Below are positions 10,454 to 21,475 of a stretch of DNA of 64,000 nucleotides, in pieces (the first letter of the stretch is position 1; each line of letters starts with the position of its first letter). A program made the position numbers and the translations under genes. The DNA is from Chiridota heheva (lineage: Eukaryota > Echinodermata > Holothuroidea > Apodida > Chiridotidae), in NCBI GenBank assembly GCA_020152595.1, contig JAIGNY010001464.1, positions 906,001 through 970,000 on the forward strand. The letters run 5' to 3'. The notes below the pieces were generated by a model. It worked only from the letters and a program-made list of their open reading frames with translations. It made no database searches and had not been told where the DNA came from.

Positions 10454-12244
10454 TTCCTTCTACAGTAAAGATTTTTTGTGACTTTGCTGCTAAAAATTGT
10501 TTGTTTAACATTATGGTCAACTTTGTGGGCAAAACACGATAACATGCATACAATGTTCATGGATTTATCCATTTGCCAGATGAGGTTACATGGTTGGACA
10601 CCCTTACACAAGGTGGAAATAGTGTGGATGAGACTCTGCATACTTTCCAAAACTGGGAAGTCTAAGACAAATTATTGGTGCTTGTACATGACAATACTGG
10701 TAATGGTTAAAGGTATATCGACAGATAAGTAGCTAGATAATGAGCTTAAATGGTATAAGATAAAATCCATGTAAACAGCAAAAAGCCCCATCAACATCGG
10801 TTTGAAATTAAAAGATTGCTGGACTTAGAGATCCAACGTTGTCAAAAGCTGTTGATATAGGGGTTGATTGCTCTGACATCGTCTCAGAACAATAAACAAC
10901 TTTATGGCTCTAAAAAAGGTACACTTGCATTGAAGTCAAACTCGATGTTTGAATTAAACTTAGAGGAGCATAAAACTTAAGGCATAATGAAAATGCCAAC
11001 GAGATAAAGTTTACCAAATAACAGCATATTAAAATATTTAATTGGCATAAATTGTGCAATATTTTGTGACTTTAGAAAAGAACAAATAGAAATTTGCTCA
11101 TGTTAACTTATTGTGTTTCGTTCATTCCCCCCAATATTTTGAATGGGAGAAGTTGGTATTAGTGAATATGAAATTGGATGTTATGATAACACAGACTTAG
11201 TAGTAGAATGCAATTTGAGAACCTTTCACATTCAAAATTTAGTAAAGAAATATAAAGAATTTTATTCAAGAATTTTAGCAGTATACCTTTTCGTACATCA
11301 TCACCTTGGAACATCACACGCACGTGCTGAAAGTTTTTACAAACTTTAATTTTTCATAACTTAAAACTACAAAACACTATAAGTGCTATTGTGATCATTT
11401 GTAGACTGTTCTGCTCAGACTGTATTACTCTAGCATCTGGCAAACCATTAGTAAAGGCACTGCTTGAAAAATTTCCCTGCAGTTTTATAGCAACAAATTA
11501 ATCACATGATTTCACAAGATTAACTTTGCATCATAATGTATAAATAGTTCTATGCTTATAGTTCATTTCACCTTTCCCCAACAGCAAAGAAAAAACAATG
11601 CCAGCATTGATTACAGTTACTACTTATATTACCAAGGACTGCCATTATATTCAGATGTGTGTCACTAAAAATACCTTGTAACGCCAGTGTGAGTAGTTGT
11701 TATCTTGAAGGAGCCTTGGAGAGGTGAACCTGTATACAGTTTTGTGGTTTGGGAAACAAAGCAATATATAAGTTTTTCTTCGACCAGCCCTGCTCCATTG
11801 GAGGGCAGGTTGAGATGTTCCTGGTTTTAAGCAGAGCCATTTCTAATGACATCTCCTATATACTTTTAAGATTTGGGACAATATCTAAATGTACAACTGT
11901 ATGTGTTCACACCAGTTGAACTTCTGCATCATAATTATCAAATACGCTTAAAAGTTACAAGTGAATTAAACTAAATCCAAACTTGTTGGACATTTTAAGA
12001 TCAGTGCTTTAGTCACAAATTCACTTAAAGAAATAACAGGATAATTTTGACTTATCCTCCAAATAATTCATACCATTTCACTTTGGCAATGTTTTTTTAA
12101 TACAATATATGAATTACTGCTATTTTAACCAGTCATCTTATCTCTTCAACATGAAAACTTACTGCTTACAGTTGTTGGGTTAAAACCCATATTTTCCCCT
12201 CCATCTTGATTGCCCTTTGAGAAATAAGAGGATGCACACTGACG
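10454..12244. other. Unannotated
   Basis: No convincing exon, RNA or repeat. The frame at 11143-11349 (68 codons) is AT-rich and lacks any familiar motif. Confidence 0.4.
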
Positions 12245-12667
12245 TCACCAATGTATGGTGTACAAAGTAGATATCCAATCAAAAGTCATCAATTCTAAAC
12301 CTCGCAATACATTTTGCGTCTTAAGCACTAACAAAATCTTAAATCTGTTGGGGTCTATACTGCTCACAACAGAAACCACAATCCAGCACAAGCAATTACA
12401 CCATAAATTTCCACACACTTCACCACACTTTCCATGGTCATAATCTGACATTGATTTTAAACTAATTTCACTGCAGCTGCACTGGATTTCACACTCAACA
12501 CAAGGACAAAAGTATTCCCCTATGGTCAATGTGTCTGGCTTAAAGTAATAATTTACAAATAGGATGGTATTTAACAGTGAAGTGTTTGTTTCTTTATTGA
12601 TAAATGATTTTAAGTGATGTTTTTGTTCAACTTTGTAGGCTATGAGAATTTTGGTCTGAAAATCCAT
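12245..12667 (-). CDS. Unidentified 140-codon cysteine-rich open frame
   Basis: This is the longest minus-strand frame here that is not low-complexity: 140 codons from an ATG. A Cys cluster (CPCVECEIQCSCSE, then CGEVCGNLWCNCLCW) follows a hydrophobic IL/FVNYYF stretch. I do not recognise the protein. The position, 0.6 kb past the TMA16 stop on the same strand, gives no clear link. It may be a decayed transposon product or chance, and no splice sites support it. Confidence 0.2.
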   Translation of the reverse strand: MDFQTKILIAYKVEQKHHLKSFINKETNTSLLNTILFVNYYFKPDTLTIGEYFCPCVECEIQCSCSEISLKSMSDYDHGKCGEVCGNLWCNCLCWIVVSVVSSIDPNRFKILLVLKTQNVLRGLELMTFDWISTLYTIHW

Positions 12668-13283
12668 TGCAACAGATTTTCACCATGTCAAAAAAATGTA
12701 AACAAACAAGGGTGACAAATTATGCTCCCATTTGTCCGCTATTTGGTAGCTTCTAAAATAAATGATTTATAGGTTCATTGACTTCAAAAAATAATTGCAT
12801 TTACTTTTTGTTGTTATGTTATTGATTACCGAAAATGTGTCCACACTGTTGTCTTAAAGAAAAAAATATTTCTCTTAGTTTGCTAAAGCTGAAGAATTTG
12901 TTTCCACACTGATTTATATTTGATTGCTGTTCTTCATCTATTGTTTTCTTTCCTTTTTTTTTAATTGTTTATCTATTATTACTCCCAATTTTTTAAGAGA
13001 GCACCCGTCCAAAAGCTAGTTCCATAGCTTTTTGTGTTCTCCCAGTCTTTCTTGTCATATACGCTATTTCATCCATTGTATCTACATATCCATGTTTTTC
13101 TTTAATGCTGACGTGAAAAGACTTGAAAACAAAAATGTTTGTAGAATCAAATCAAATGAAAATCCTAAGCGTAGTTTATGAACAGTGAGCATAAACTAAA
13201 ACTTACGTCCGGAGACAACTATACCCATCAGGGCGCCATTCAAGCATGTATGACATGCACATACCCTATTATGTCTACCTTTC
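12668..13283 (-). other. TMA16 3' UTR and flank
   Basis: Sequence following the TMA16 stop. A minus-strand ATTAAA at about 13103-13108, some 175 bases past the stop, is a plausible variant polyadenylation signal. No perfect AATAAA is nearer. Confidence 0.35.
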
Positions 13284-13513
13284 TCAAGGGTCATCACCAG
13301 ATCCTCCATCTTTATCTTCCATCTCGTCTTCCATCTCTATTTTGTCTGCCGCCTCCTTCGTGTCAGCCACCTTCTTCTTTGTTGTCCCTGTTTTCTCCGT
13401 CTCCGCACTCGTTTTCTTGATCCTCCTCATCTTGATGGTCGCAATGTACTTCGCATTACCATCCCACACTTTGAACAACCTCAGATTCCTTGCATCGCAC
13501 AGATCAGGAACCT
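13284..13513 (-). CDS. TMA16: TMA16, last coding exon
   Basis: TMA16 (translation machinery-associated protein 16) acts in the nucleus in early 60S ribosomal subunit assembly. An acceptor (TTTTTAATTTGCAG) precedes the exon. It encodes VPDLCDARNLRLFKVWDGNA and then IATIKMRRI, matching human IPDILNASNLKTF..WD and IKMRKI. A Lys-rich stretch and an acidic tail (EMEDEMEDKDGGSGDDP) end at a TGA at 13284. Human TMA16 also ends in an acidic, variable tail. The split Glu codon (G|AG) joins exactly to the exon at 21327, giving CGLEVPDL. The exon's GC content is visibly above the surrounding DNA. The intron before it is 7.8 kb. Confidence 0.92.
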
Positions 13514-13776
13514 CTGCAAATTAAAAATGGAGCATAGAAATATCATGGGGTAATAAGATTCCAAAATTTTCACAAATATAATGAAAGGTCAATAAAAGCA
13601 TAGGTGCAACATTAAAAAAATTACATTCAAATCTCGAAACCCAAGAAAATAGCAGAATTTTTACCAAAGTATGTTTACCATCTATGGCCAGTTGAAGGCC
13701 ACATAACCTGAGGCAACATTACCTTTATGCTGCTTGCTTATTTTACAGGCACTTGATTGTTATTTTACTACAATTA

Positions 13777-14612
13777 AAGGGTTAGTTGAGTAGTCAATCT
13801 AGTTTATCTTATATGAAAGAGTGCGTCAAAAGAAACAAAATAGTGAAGAAAGCATTGAAATGGCATATTCCGTTCAGGAGATACTCAAGTTTATCTGAGT
13901 AGAAATGACTATTGTAGTGAGTCTACTATTAAAGGTTGGTGTCCTCATCCTCATATTCTTAACAATTGGTAAAGGATTAGTTGAGTAGTCAATCTAGTTT
14001 ATCTTATATGAAAGAGCACGTCAAAAGAGACAAAATGGTAAAGAAAGCATTCAAATGGCATATTTCGTTCAGAAAATGTTCATGTTTATTTGAGTAGAAA
14101 TGACTGGTGTAGTCAGTCTACTACAGAAGAATGCTGTCCTCATCATCACATTCTTAACAATTATTAAAGGATTAGTTCAGGGGTCAAACAAGTCTATCTT
14201 ATATGAAACAGTACGTCAAAAGAGACAAAATGGTGAAGAAAGCATTTAAATGGCATATTCCGTTCAGGAGATATTCAAGTTTATCTGAGTGGAAATGACT
14301 GGTGTAGTGAGTCTACTATGGAAGGTTTGTGTCCTCATCCTTACATTCTTGACAATTGTTAAAGGATTAGTTCAAACAAGTCTATCTTATATGAAAGAGA
14401 ACTTCAAAAGAAACAAATTGGTGAAAAAAGCATTCCAATGGCATATTCTGTTCAGGAGATATTAAAGTTTATCTGAGTAGAAACGACTAGTTTAGGAAAT
14501 CTACTATGAAAGGTTGGTGCTTTCATCCTTACATTCTTAACAATTGTTAAAGGAATAGTTCAGGGGTCAGTCAAACAAGTCCTATCTGATACGAAAGAGG
14601 ACTTCAAAAGGT
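13777..14612 (+). repeat. Tandem repeat, ~194 bp unit, 4.3 copies
   Basis: Units start with TTAAAGGATTAGTT near 13776, 13970, 14164, 14357 and 14545. Each contains TATCTTATATGAAAGAG, AAACAAAATGGTGAAGAAAG, a TTCCGTTCAGGAGATA block and TCTACTAT...CACATTCTTAACAA. Relatives occur at 33950-34050, 62055-62285 and, inverted, at 63345-63715. It lies in the last TMA16 intron. Confidence 0.9.
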
Positions 14613-15189
14613 TATCAGTACCATCATATGCAAGAAATGTGTAATTCTGGTTGAGAGCTTCTTTAACGAGACTCCTTTGAAAAAACTTCAAAGCCCTCAA
14701 TGCAATTATTTAGATTAGTGACATTGATGCCAATGCCATTTAGGAAGAGCTCCCTCAATTATGAATGACACATTGTGTTAAAGCTCTCGAAGACTTCCAA
14801 TGTAAGATATATCAACATTAAGATCAAACAGAGAGGTTAATCTTGGCTGAATAGCATACAAATTGCTGAGAATACCATGTCATGAAGGTGCTAAAGGAAT
14901 ATTCCTGTGAATTATCATTTTTATTTGTATGATACAGATCCCACCTCCTTCCCCCTTTTCTTTCCGCCTGAGTTGGAATTATTCATAAAATTTTGCACAT
15001 TTCTGAATAAATCTTGAAAACATTCCAACGTAAAATCAAGACAGAAACAATATAATTGTAGTGAATACATCTTTATATACTTCCCTCTTTCATAATTTAA
15101 AGTACTTTTCATCGCACAATTACATGGGGAACGTTTTTAGAGCACATATTTACCACATATACTGTTGCTTACTCAGGAAATCTATCAAA

Positions 15190-15194
<5 letters not shown>
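14613..15194. other. Unannotated intron sequence
   Basis: TMA16 intron; nothing recognised. Confidence 0.5.
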
Positions 15195-15502
<308 letters not shown>

Positions 15503-16508
15503 TTAAAGACAAAATTGTATGATTTTTTTTTCTTCCTGCGAATTCCCATTTTCCATAACCATAACCGCCTAACCATATATTTTTTACACCTCCACCCACT
15601 CCCCCCCACCCCCCACCCCCTGTCCTTTTATAAGACAAGAGGACTTGTCTGACCAGGAAAATAAACCTTGAAGTGGGTTTCCTGCTCTTTCTGTGTCACT
15701 TCTGTTAAAGATATCTTGATCTTGTAGAGACAATATTAGCTAAATTGTTTCAGAATCTATTAAAAACCATCATAGTAGCAACTAGTGTCATCAAAATTGG
15801 TCAAACTTTGACCATTTTACAGCATTTTAAAATCTCAGGCATCAATTTGCATATTTTATGCAAATTTTGAATTTTGTGATGTATTACAGGCAGCCTTGGT
15901 AAGTTTCTTTTGTAAATCCTTTGTTCTCCAAAGGTCTATCACAATTCTTGGAAGTGGTGCAACAGATTCTGACCAAAAGATTTTGAATTTTGTCACGTCA
16001 CTAATAGCATTGTAGCAGGAATAGAATTTCTCATCATTTTCAGTGCCATTTTTAGCCCCAGATAAATGACCTATTGTGTACAGTGTTACAGTAGCTGGTT
16101 GCTAGCACGTGAAGCGTGAAGAGGCTATCAGGTTGAAACGTGTAGATTCCCCCAGTGTTGTGTATGGTGTAAAAATAGCTGATTGCTAGCAATTGAGCTG
16201 TAAAGAGTTCTCGGGTTAGGTGTGGATTACCCCTAATTTTGAGAAAACCGAGGGTGTCGGGTTGGAGGGCCCAAGGAATAAAAATTCTTAATGATGCACA
16301 AAATAAAATCTAATCGAAGTTTGAATAGATATAACTTAAACAGTAAAAGTGCTTTTTTTTTTCAAAAACTGATTTGCTCAGATTTTGATACTCTTTCAAC
16401 CAATATAGAAACTGCTACATCTCCGTAGACTTTTAGAGTCTTCTCCTATAATGGACATGCCTAACTAATTTTAAGAATTGTTGTATTAAAGCAATTCAAG
16501 CTCCACTG
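15503..16508. other. Unannotated intron sequence with a small duplication
   Basis: A diverged ~85 bp tandem duplication lies at about 16090-16240 (units begin AGCTGGTTGCTAGCA and AGCTGATTGCTAGCA). Otherwise nothing recognised. Confidence 0.5.
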
Positions 16509-17445
16509 CAGGGCCGTATTTAGAAATATGGGAGCCAAGGGCATTATCGTATGTGGAAGCCAAGGGCATTTTCGTATGTGGGGGCCAAGGGCATTTTCAT
16601 ATGTGGGGGCCCCTGACCCCCCTTTCAGAATATTTTCCTAAGTTACACTCTTCCTTTCATGTTGCAGTAATACATTATATTGGCCTGTAAAAATGAAAAA
16701 AATCAAAAGGGCCTATCTCTTTAAATAACGTGCTAAGACTCATATTTCAAATCATACACTTAGGCACATATAGTAGTGGTATATAGCTAGACTTTTTACC
16801 AAAGGGGCAAAGACAGTAAAATCTTTGAATAATTTTCCAAATTTTGAGCTGTCTAGCTCAATCTTTTTTACCTGGGGGCAAAGAAGGCGGATTTTCTGAA
16901 TAATTTTCTAAAATCTTTCAAAAAATTTCCTGCCAAGGAGGGCAATCTGAGTGTTCCTATGTCCCGCCAGGGTAGCCAATTTCCCCTGCCCCCTATTCCT
17001 ATGCCACTGGCACAATCCTGCAAAGGTGCCCATGTTTTTAAGATGTCCCCCTACAGCCAGCATTGGCTCTCGGTAGCACTGCCAAATAAGTTCTACATTC
17101 AATAGAAGTGAAATGCATGTAATTTATATAATCACTGCGAACATTTTGTCAAATGTCAACTACGCCTAAAATTTTGCTACAGCCGAATCTATTTTCACAG
17201 CGTAAAATCGTATAAAGACACTCCAGGAAAGATCTTGCCTAATAAAAGGGTTAATGCATTTATTGTCCATATTCATGAAAGGTGTCAAGCATCCTTTGCC
17301 TCGAATCAACCAACACTGCAACTGCACTATTCCTTATTCTAAGATAGTTTCCAAATTACTATGACAAAAAAAGTTGTGGGCCCCCCCTTGTGTGAGGGCC
17401 CTAGACGAGTGCCCCGTTTGCCTAGCTCCCCTTAGTGTGGCCCTG
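16509..17445. mobile_element. hAT-like non-autonomous transposon with 8 bp target duplication
   Basis: The left end CAGGGCCGTATTTAG and the reverse complement of the right end CAGGGCCACACTAAG form short inverted termini of the hAT CAGGG type. The flanking octamers are CTCCACTG (16501-16508) and CTCCACAG (17446-17453), an 8 bp duplication with one mismatch. The 937 bp interior has no transposase. It lies in the last TMA16 intron. Confidence 0.75.
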
Positions 17446-19079
17446 CTCCACAGCACATACCAAAATGTGAAATAGCAACCTGCTTGCAATCCAGCAAAGC
17501 TGAGACCAGTTAAAGTCACCTTAGCTAGATAGCAAAAATATTATGTTGACCTAAATATTGTGTGTTGAATAATGATTTACTACAATTATCAAAACAATTT
17601 GCACAATAAATCTGCAATGAGGAAAAAAAACCTTTAGGGTATTAACTGAAAAACGATCTCCAAATTGTAAATAAATCAAAGTTTAATTGTTTCTAGCAAC
17701 AACATCAGAAAAGTAAAACAGAAATGAAGTTTTTTCTGAAATTATGGTCTTTCGAATTTACCTAATAGTTCCAATAAAACATGCTAAATTGAGGAAACTG
17801 GGTAGTGAAATTTTTTGTAACTTCTTTGATCACGCCCAGCACGATCAAACTTTTTAAACACCCTCAAAACCAGCTCAAAAGCTGCTTAATTCGAAGTGCC
17901 AGCAAAAAAAAGGCATAACTCCCAAAACCTATATGTGAATTAAAACGGAAAATAAACAAATGTCACTTTTTGCATGATTTCTCGATCTTCAAAAATGTCA
18001 CATTACTATCCTATTTCTTAGAGGAAACTTGACCTTAAAATGTCAAAAAGTCTCTTCAGAATTGTTACAAAAATTAAATGTTAATTCAATGAAATGATGA
18101 GGTATCCCTTGGGCAGATTATTCTAATTCTAAAAACAAAACAAAGCTCCTTATCCCTCTGCGATATTTGAGAGTTCATTGATTTGCAAGGAAATGATTCC
18201 AAATCAAATCAGGGAAGAAAGCGGACTTCCCAAAAGCTTTAATCCTTATTTCTTGGGCGCTTTTAACTTAAGAAATGCAGCCAAGCCTAAGGTTTATTAC
18301 AGGTATGTCTTCTTTTTCTTTTATATCTGCAAGCAACAATAAATGTTTTTACAAAGTTGTTTTTACAAATTTGTTATTTTCTCTGAAACACTTAAGGAGT
18401 ATTCTGCAACAATGAAACAAGGTTGCTCTTTTACAAAGTGAATATTTGAGTTGGGTTTTAGGATACTTAAAACTCAAACTACACTATGAACAATCGGAAT
18501 AAAATTAGGAGACAAAAATACACGTTTTCCCAAATTTAGTTCATGAATAGTTAATATTGCATCCCAGAAAATGTAAATAAATGTTGCCTATATTCATTTA
18601 GGGAATAATAATTACATTACATCACATTACAGGAAAAACTGATCTGCAAACTGTGCATTGGGATATTTTGAAGAGAGAATTGTCATAGTCTAAATTTTCT
18701 GTGCCATTTTTTGTTTGAGTGTTTTTGTTTTTTTGGCCCTGTAAAAGATTCAGATTTTACAAGCGTACTAATGGAACAAGAAATTAAATTTAATTATGAG
18801 GCAATACATCATTTCAGCCATAGATTTACATACATTGGCAATGTGTCTTTATAGAAACATTCAGATTATTACTGTGGTATGTTACATTGGACCAATATTT
18901 CATGTATGATTTATTTTTTGCAGTATCATTAAAAATTAGGCCTATAAGATAGACCTACAATAGATTGATGTTATGTAAGTACATACGCCAACATTTACAA
19001 GGAAGAAAACACACCTTGCTTGCCCGTGATACACTAGAGTTGCCTGATGTAAGACGAGGGTAACAAATGCAATATTTGC
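17446..19079. other. Unannotated intron sequence
   Basis: Within the last TMA16 intron. AT-rich, with no exon, repeat or RNA recognised. Confidence 0.5.
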
Positions 19080-19235
19080 CAACCTCGCATAGGGTGATAT
19101 ACCTCTGCGGCAAAAATGGGCTTAGGTGGTGCTTCTTGCACTAAGCGAGAGTCTTCGACCTTCCATCGTAAAAGATGGTTCTTTGGCTCAGCCGGACGGT
19201 CCCAGACCAGTCGATGTTCACACACAACACTAAAC
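19080..19235. other. GC-richer island with potential hairpins
   Basis: This ~150 bp patch stands out in AT-rich intron DNA. It holds possible stems such as CCATC/GATGG around GTAAAA (near 19161) and GCTTAG/CTAAGC near 19120-19146. It matches no RNA family I recognise. The minus frame 19034-19243 across it has no known motif. It could be a small RNA, an old exon or a repeat fragment. Confidence 0.25.
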
Positions 19236-19599
19236 ACATCCACTCAATCCCATTAAAGTAAACTGCATGGACTAGGGTTATGTAGCAGTGAATCAATCGA
19301 CAATTGATACTGTATGTTAAACAAAAGTAATATACTTTGAATGTAAATCTCATTAAAGGTGATTGATGCATTTAGGACCCTCTAAAAAATGACAATATAA
19401 ATATATTCTGGCCAAATTAGTGATTTTTATTCAACGAAAGGGTGTTCTTTGTTTTCAACATGCATTTTTTTCTGCGTGCTTTTTTTTTTAATACATGCAG
19501 TTTTTTTATACAAGCTTTTTTTTACTGCACCTTTTTTTTTTTAAAGAGATTTTGGTATCTCGCTACAAATGCAGAATCATGAACAGTCTATAGAAGCTA

Positions 19600-19975
19600 A
19601 TTCCCTTTCATAAAATATAATAATAAAAGAGTGCCACCAATTGGGATGGCTTAAAACTTTCCTGCATTCCTATTGGTCAAGAACTATAAAGCAAAACATC
19701 AGAACCAGTAAAACATTTCCTTTCAGTTGGGATTCAGAACTTTAGAACTAACGCAAGAGTAGCTTGTATAATAACAAAAGAGCACCACCAACTCAGATGA
19801 CATCATACCTCATGGCTTCTGATTGGTTAAAGAGATTGGAACAAGGTATAAATTTAGCAAAGCAAACCTGTCCCTTCCTGCCATTTGTATTTAGAACTTC
19901 AGAGCAAACACATCATGGAGTGGGGAATCTTAGCCGACCAAGTGTTTCAACTCTTGAGAAAATGGAGTCCTGAGC
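19600..19975 (+). promoter_or_regulatory. Duplicated CCAAT/TATA-like promoter units
   Basis: Two similar ~155 bp units start near 19617 and 19772. Each has AATAA.AAAAGAG..CCACCAA, then a CCAAT box in reverse (CTATTGGTC; CTGATTGGTT), a TATA-like box (CTATAAAG; GGTATAAATT) and an ATTTAGAACTTCAGAGC-like block. AAGAG..CCACCAA resembles the 3' half of a histone stem-loop. Together with the true stem-loop at 20288 this suggests decayed spacers of a histone cluster. The units are seen directly; the role is inferred. Confidence 0.4.
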
Positions 19976-20287
19976 CAGTTGACTATGATAAAGTTATATA
20001 CACCTAGAAAGCAGATGCAACTGTTTCAAACCTTTTGAAGAAGGATTTCATCCTGCAGAGGGCAATGTAATTGTGGCAGCCATTGTCCATGCTTATCAAC
20101 ACGTGTCAAGCATTCAGGACGGTATACGGGAGTTTTACCATGTGCTGCTTTCAACATGGTAAATGAACATGGCGAGGCCCGTAAAAGAATCAAAGAAAGG
20201 TCAAGATACTGACAAGAACAAAGGAGACTGCCAACATTAGGGGACCACAGAAAGACAGAAGATCGAATGATCAATAAAGAACCTAAA

Positions 20288-20319
20288 GGCTCTTTTAAGA
20301 GCCACCAACCATTCAAGAA
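20288..20319 (+). terminator. Histone mRNA 3' stem-loop with downstream element
   Basis: GGCTCT-TTTA-AGAGCC is a perfect 6 bp stem with a 4-base loop, followed by ACCA and, 6 bases later, CAAGAA. This matches the signal that ends replication-dependent histone mRNAs in animals: SLBP binds the stem-loop and U7 snRNP binds the purine-rich element. The upstream plus strand should hold a histone gene, but no intact H1, H2A, H2B, H3 or H4 frame is readable in 19975-20287. It is probably the end of a decayed histone gene. Confidence 0.7.
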
Positions 20320-20524
20320 TTCATGTTTCATATTCTTATCGTTTGTATTTTGTTATGTCCGTGTGTTTTTTAACCCTTCCAACAAACCTGGGACCTTGTC
20401 CCTCGATGAAACATTTTCCCAACCAACCGACCAACCAATGAAGAAGACAGTTGTATATGAACCAACAACCAGTAACAACCTCTTTTAGAGTGATATAAAC
20501 CAGTATAATGAATATGCAAATGGC

Positions 20525-20707
20525 CTATAACGTGATGGTAATACTGGCTCCTGATTGGTCGACTTCTGCATAGGTTCCTCTTACTAAACAAAACCTGTCA
20601 AAACAATCCCTGAATACAAACAAGTTGAAAACTGGCGCGATTGGAAGGATGTATGCCAGATGTCGGCGGTTCTCTGATCCACCTTCCTTTGACAAGCCAC
20701 GAGCCAT
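20525..20707 (-). pseudogene. Possible decayed histone H2A-like frame
   Basis: A 60-codon minus frame starts MARGLSKEGG and contains RGTYAEVDQSGA, which lines up with the H2A segment KGNYAERVGAGA at nearly the same distance from the start. The match is short and most positions differ. The neighbouring histone stem-loop, the octamer-like ATGCAAAT at 20514 and the reverse CCAAT box at 20554 are the only reasons to take it seriously. It may be chance. Confidence 0.2.
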
Positions 20708-21047
20708 AGTAGAACTAAAATAACATTTTATTTGATAAGCAGCAATGTTTTAGTGAGCTGATCTGCCTAGGAAACAACCAAAATAAACGAGTATTTTGCA
20801 ATTTTTACCAATCTCATTAGGACTGATCTTACATGCAATGCACTGTATTGCATTGTATAGTGATTATTGTTAGCGGGCCAGATTGAATTGCTTGGCGGGC
20901 CAGATTTGGCCAGCGGGCACCTATTAAGAATAACAATAGTGTAATAACTATAAAACGGAGAAGATATCAGCATGGTTTATACACCAATTTGCTTCTTTGA
21001 TAGTCCTCTATAATATTCCTTTATCGGCACCAACCTAAACCACATAA
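20708..21047. other. Unannotated intron sequence
   Basis: TMA16 intron. A GCGGGCCAGAT motif occurs twice (20873-20905), possibly a transposon scrap. Confidence 0.4.
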
Positions 21048-21323
21048 GAGGTGCAGTGGCTCAGTGGTTAAGGAGTCTTGCTCATATGTGAAAGGTAACG
21101 GGTTAGATTCCTGCTGCGAGCGCTGCATTGTGTCGTTGAGCAAGACACTTTACTCAACTTGCTCCAGTCCACTCAGCTGTATTGCTGGGGAGTTAGCCTG
21201 CAATGGACTGGTGTCCTGTCCAGGGGAATTCATGTGCTTTCATCTGCTTACACTTGGCACTTGCCAAGGAAACCAAGGATAAGCACCGGCCCTAATGGCT
21301 CAGCTAGTTTTTTAACTTTAACT
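21048..21323 (+). mobile_element. SINE-A copy abutting a TMA16 splice donor
   Basis: This is a tRNA-derived SINE. The head AGGTGCAGTGGCTCAGTGG carries the A box and ACGGGTTAGATTCCTGC the B box. The body has GCGCTGCATTGTGTC, TCCAGTCCACTCAGCTG, GGTGTCCTGTC and GATAAGCACCGGCCC, with a tail TTTAACTTTAACT. It lies antisense in the TMA16 intron. Its tail stops three or four bases from the exon end at 21327, so intronic donor positions from about +4 onward come from the SINE. Confidence 0.9.
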
Positions 21324-21326
21324 AAC

Positions 21327-21475
21327 CTAAGCCGCAAGATTCAAAGTTGCTCCTCTCCTTTCCCAGAGTAAAGTTGATGGCTGTTTCTCTTGAAATGTGC
21401 TGCTTGCTCTTCCTGGATGCAAGACCATGAATAATGCTTATCTGCTCCAACTCGCCATCATACCTTGTCAGATAT
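21327..21475 (-). CDS. TMA16: TMA16, third recognised exon
   Basis: Acceptor CTTTTAACTTGCAG and donor TTAG|GTTAGT bound 149 bp. It encodes YLTRYDGELEQISIIHGLAS, then KSKQHISRETAINFTL and ERSNFESCGL. The human counterpart is YLNRFSSELEQI...[29 protein letters not shown], the conserved core of TMA16, with the SRET motif retained. The Lys codon split AA|A joins to the exon at 24945 and the Glu codon G|AG to the last exon. The donor lies directly against the SINE-A tail. The preceding intron is 3.5 kb. Confidence 0.93.

Noticed and set aside
20026-20331. 101-codon minus-strand ORF overlapping the histone stem-loop
   Set aside because: No recognisable domain, and it reads through the stem-loop on the wrong strand.
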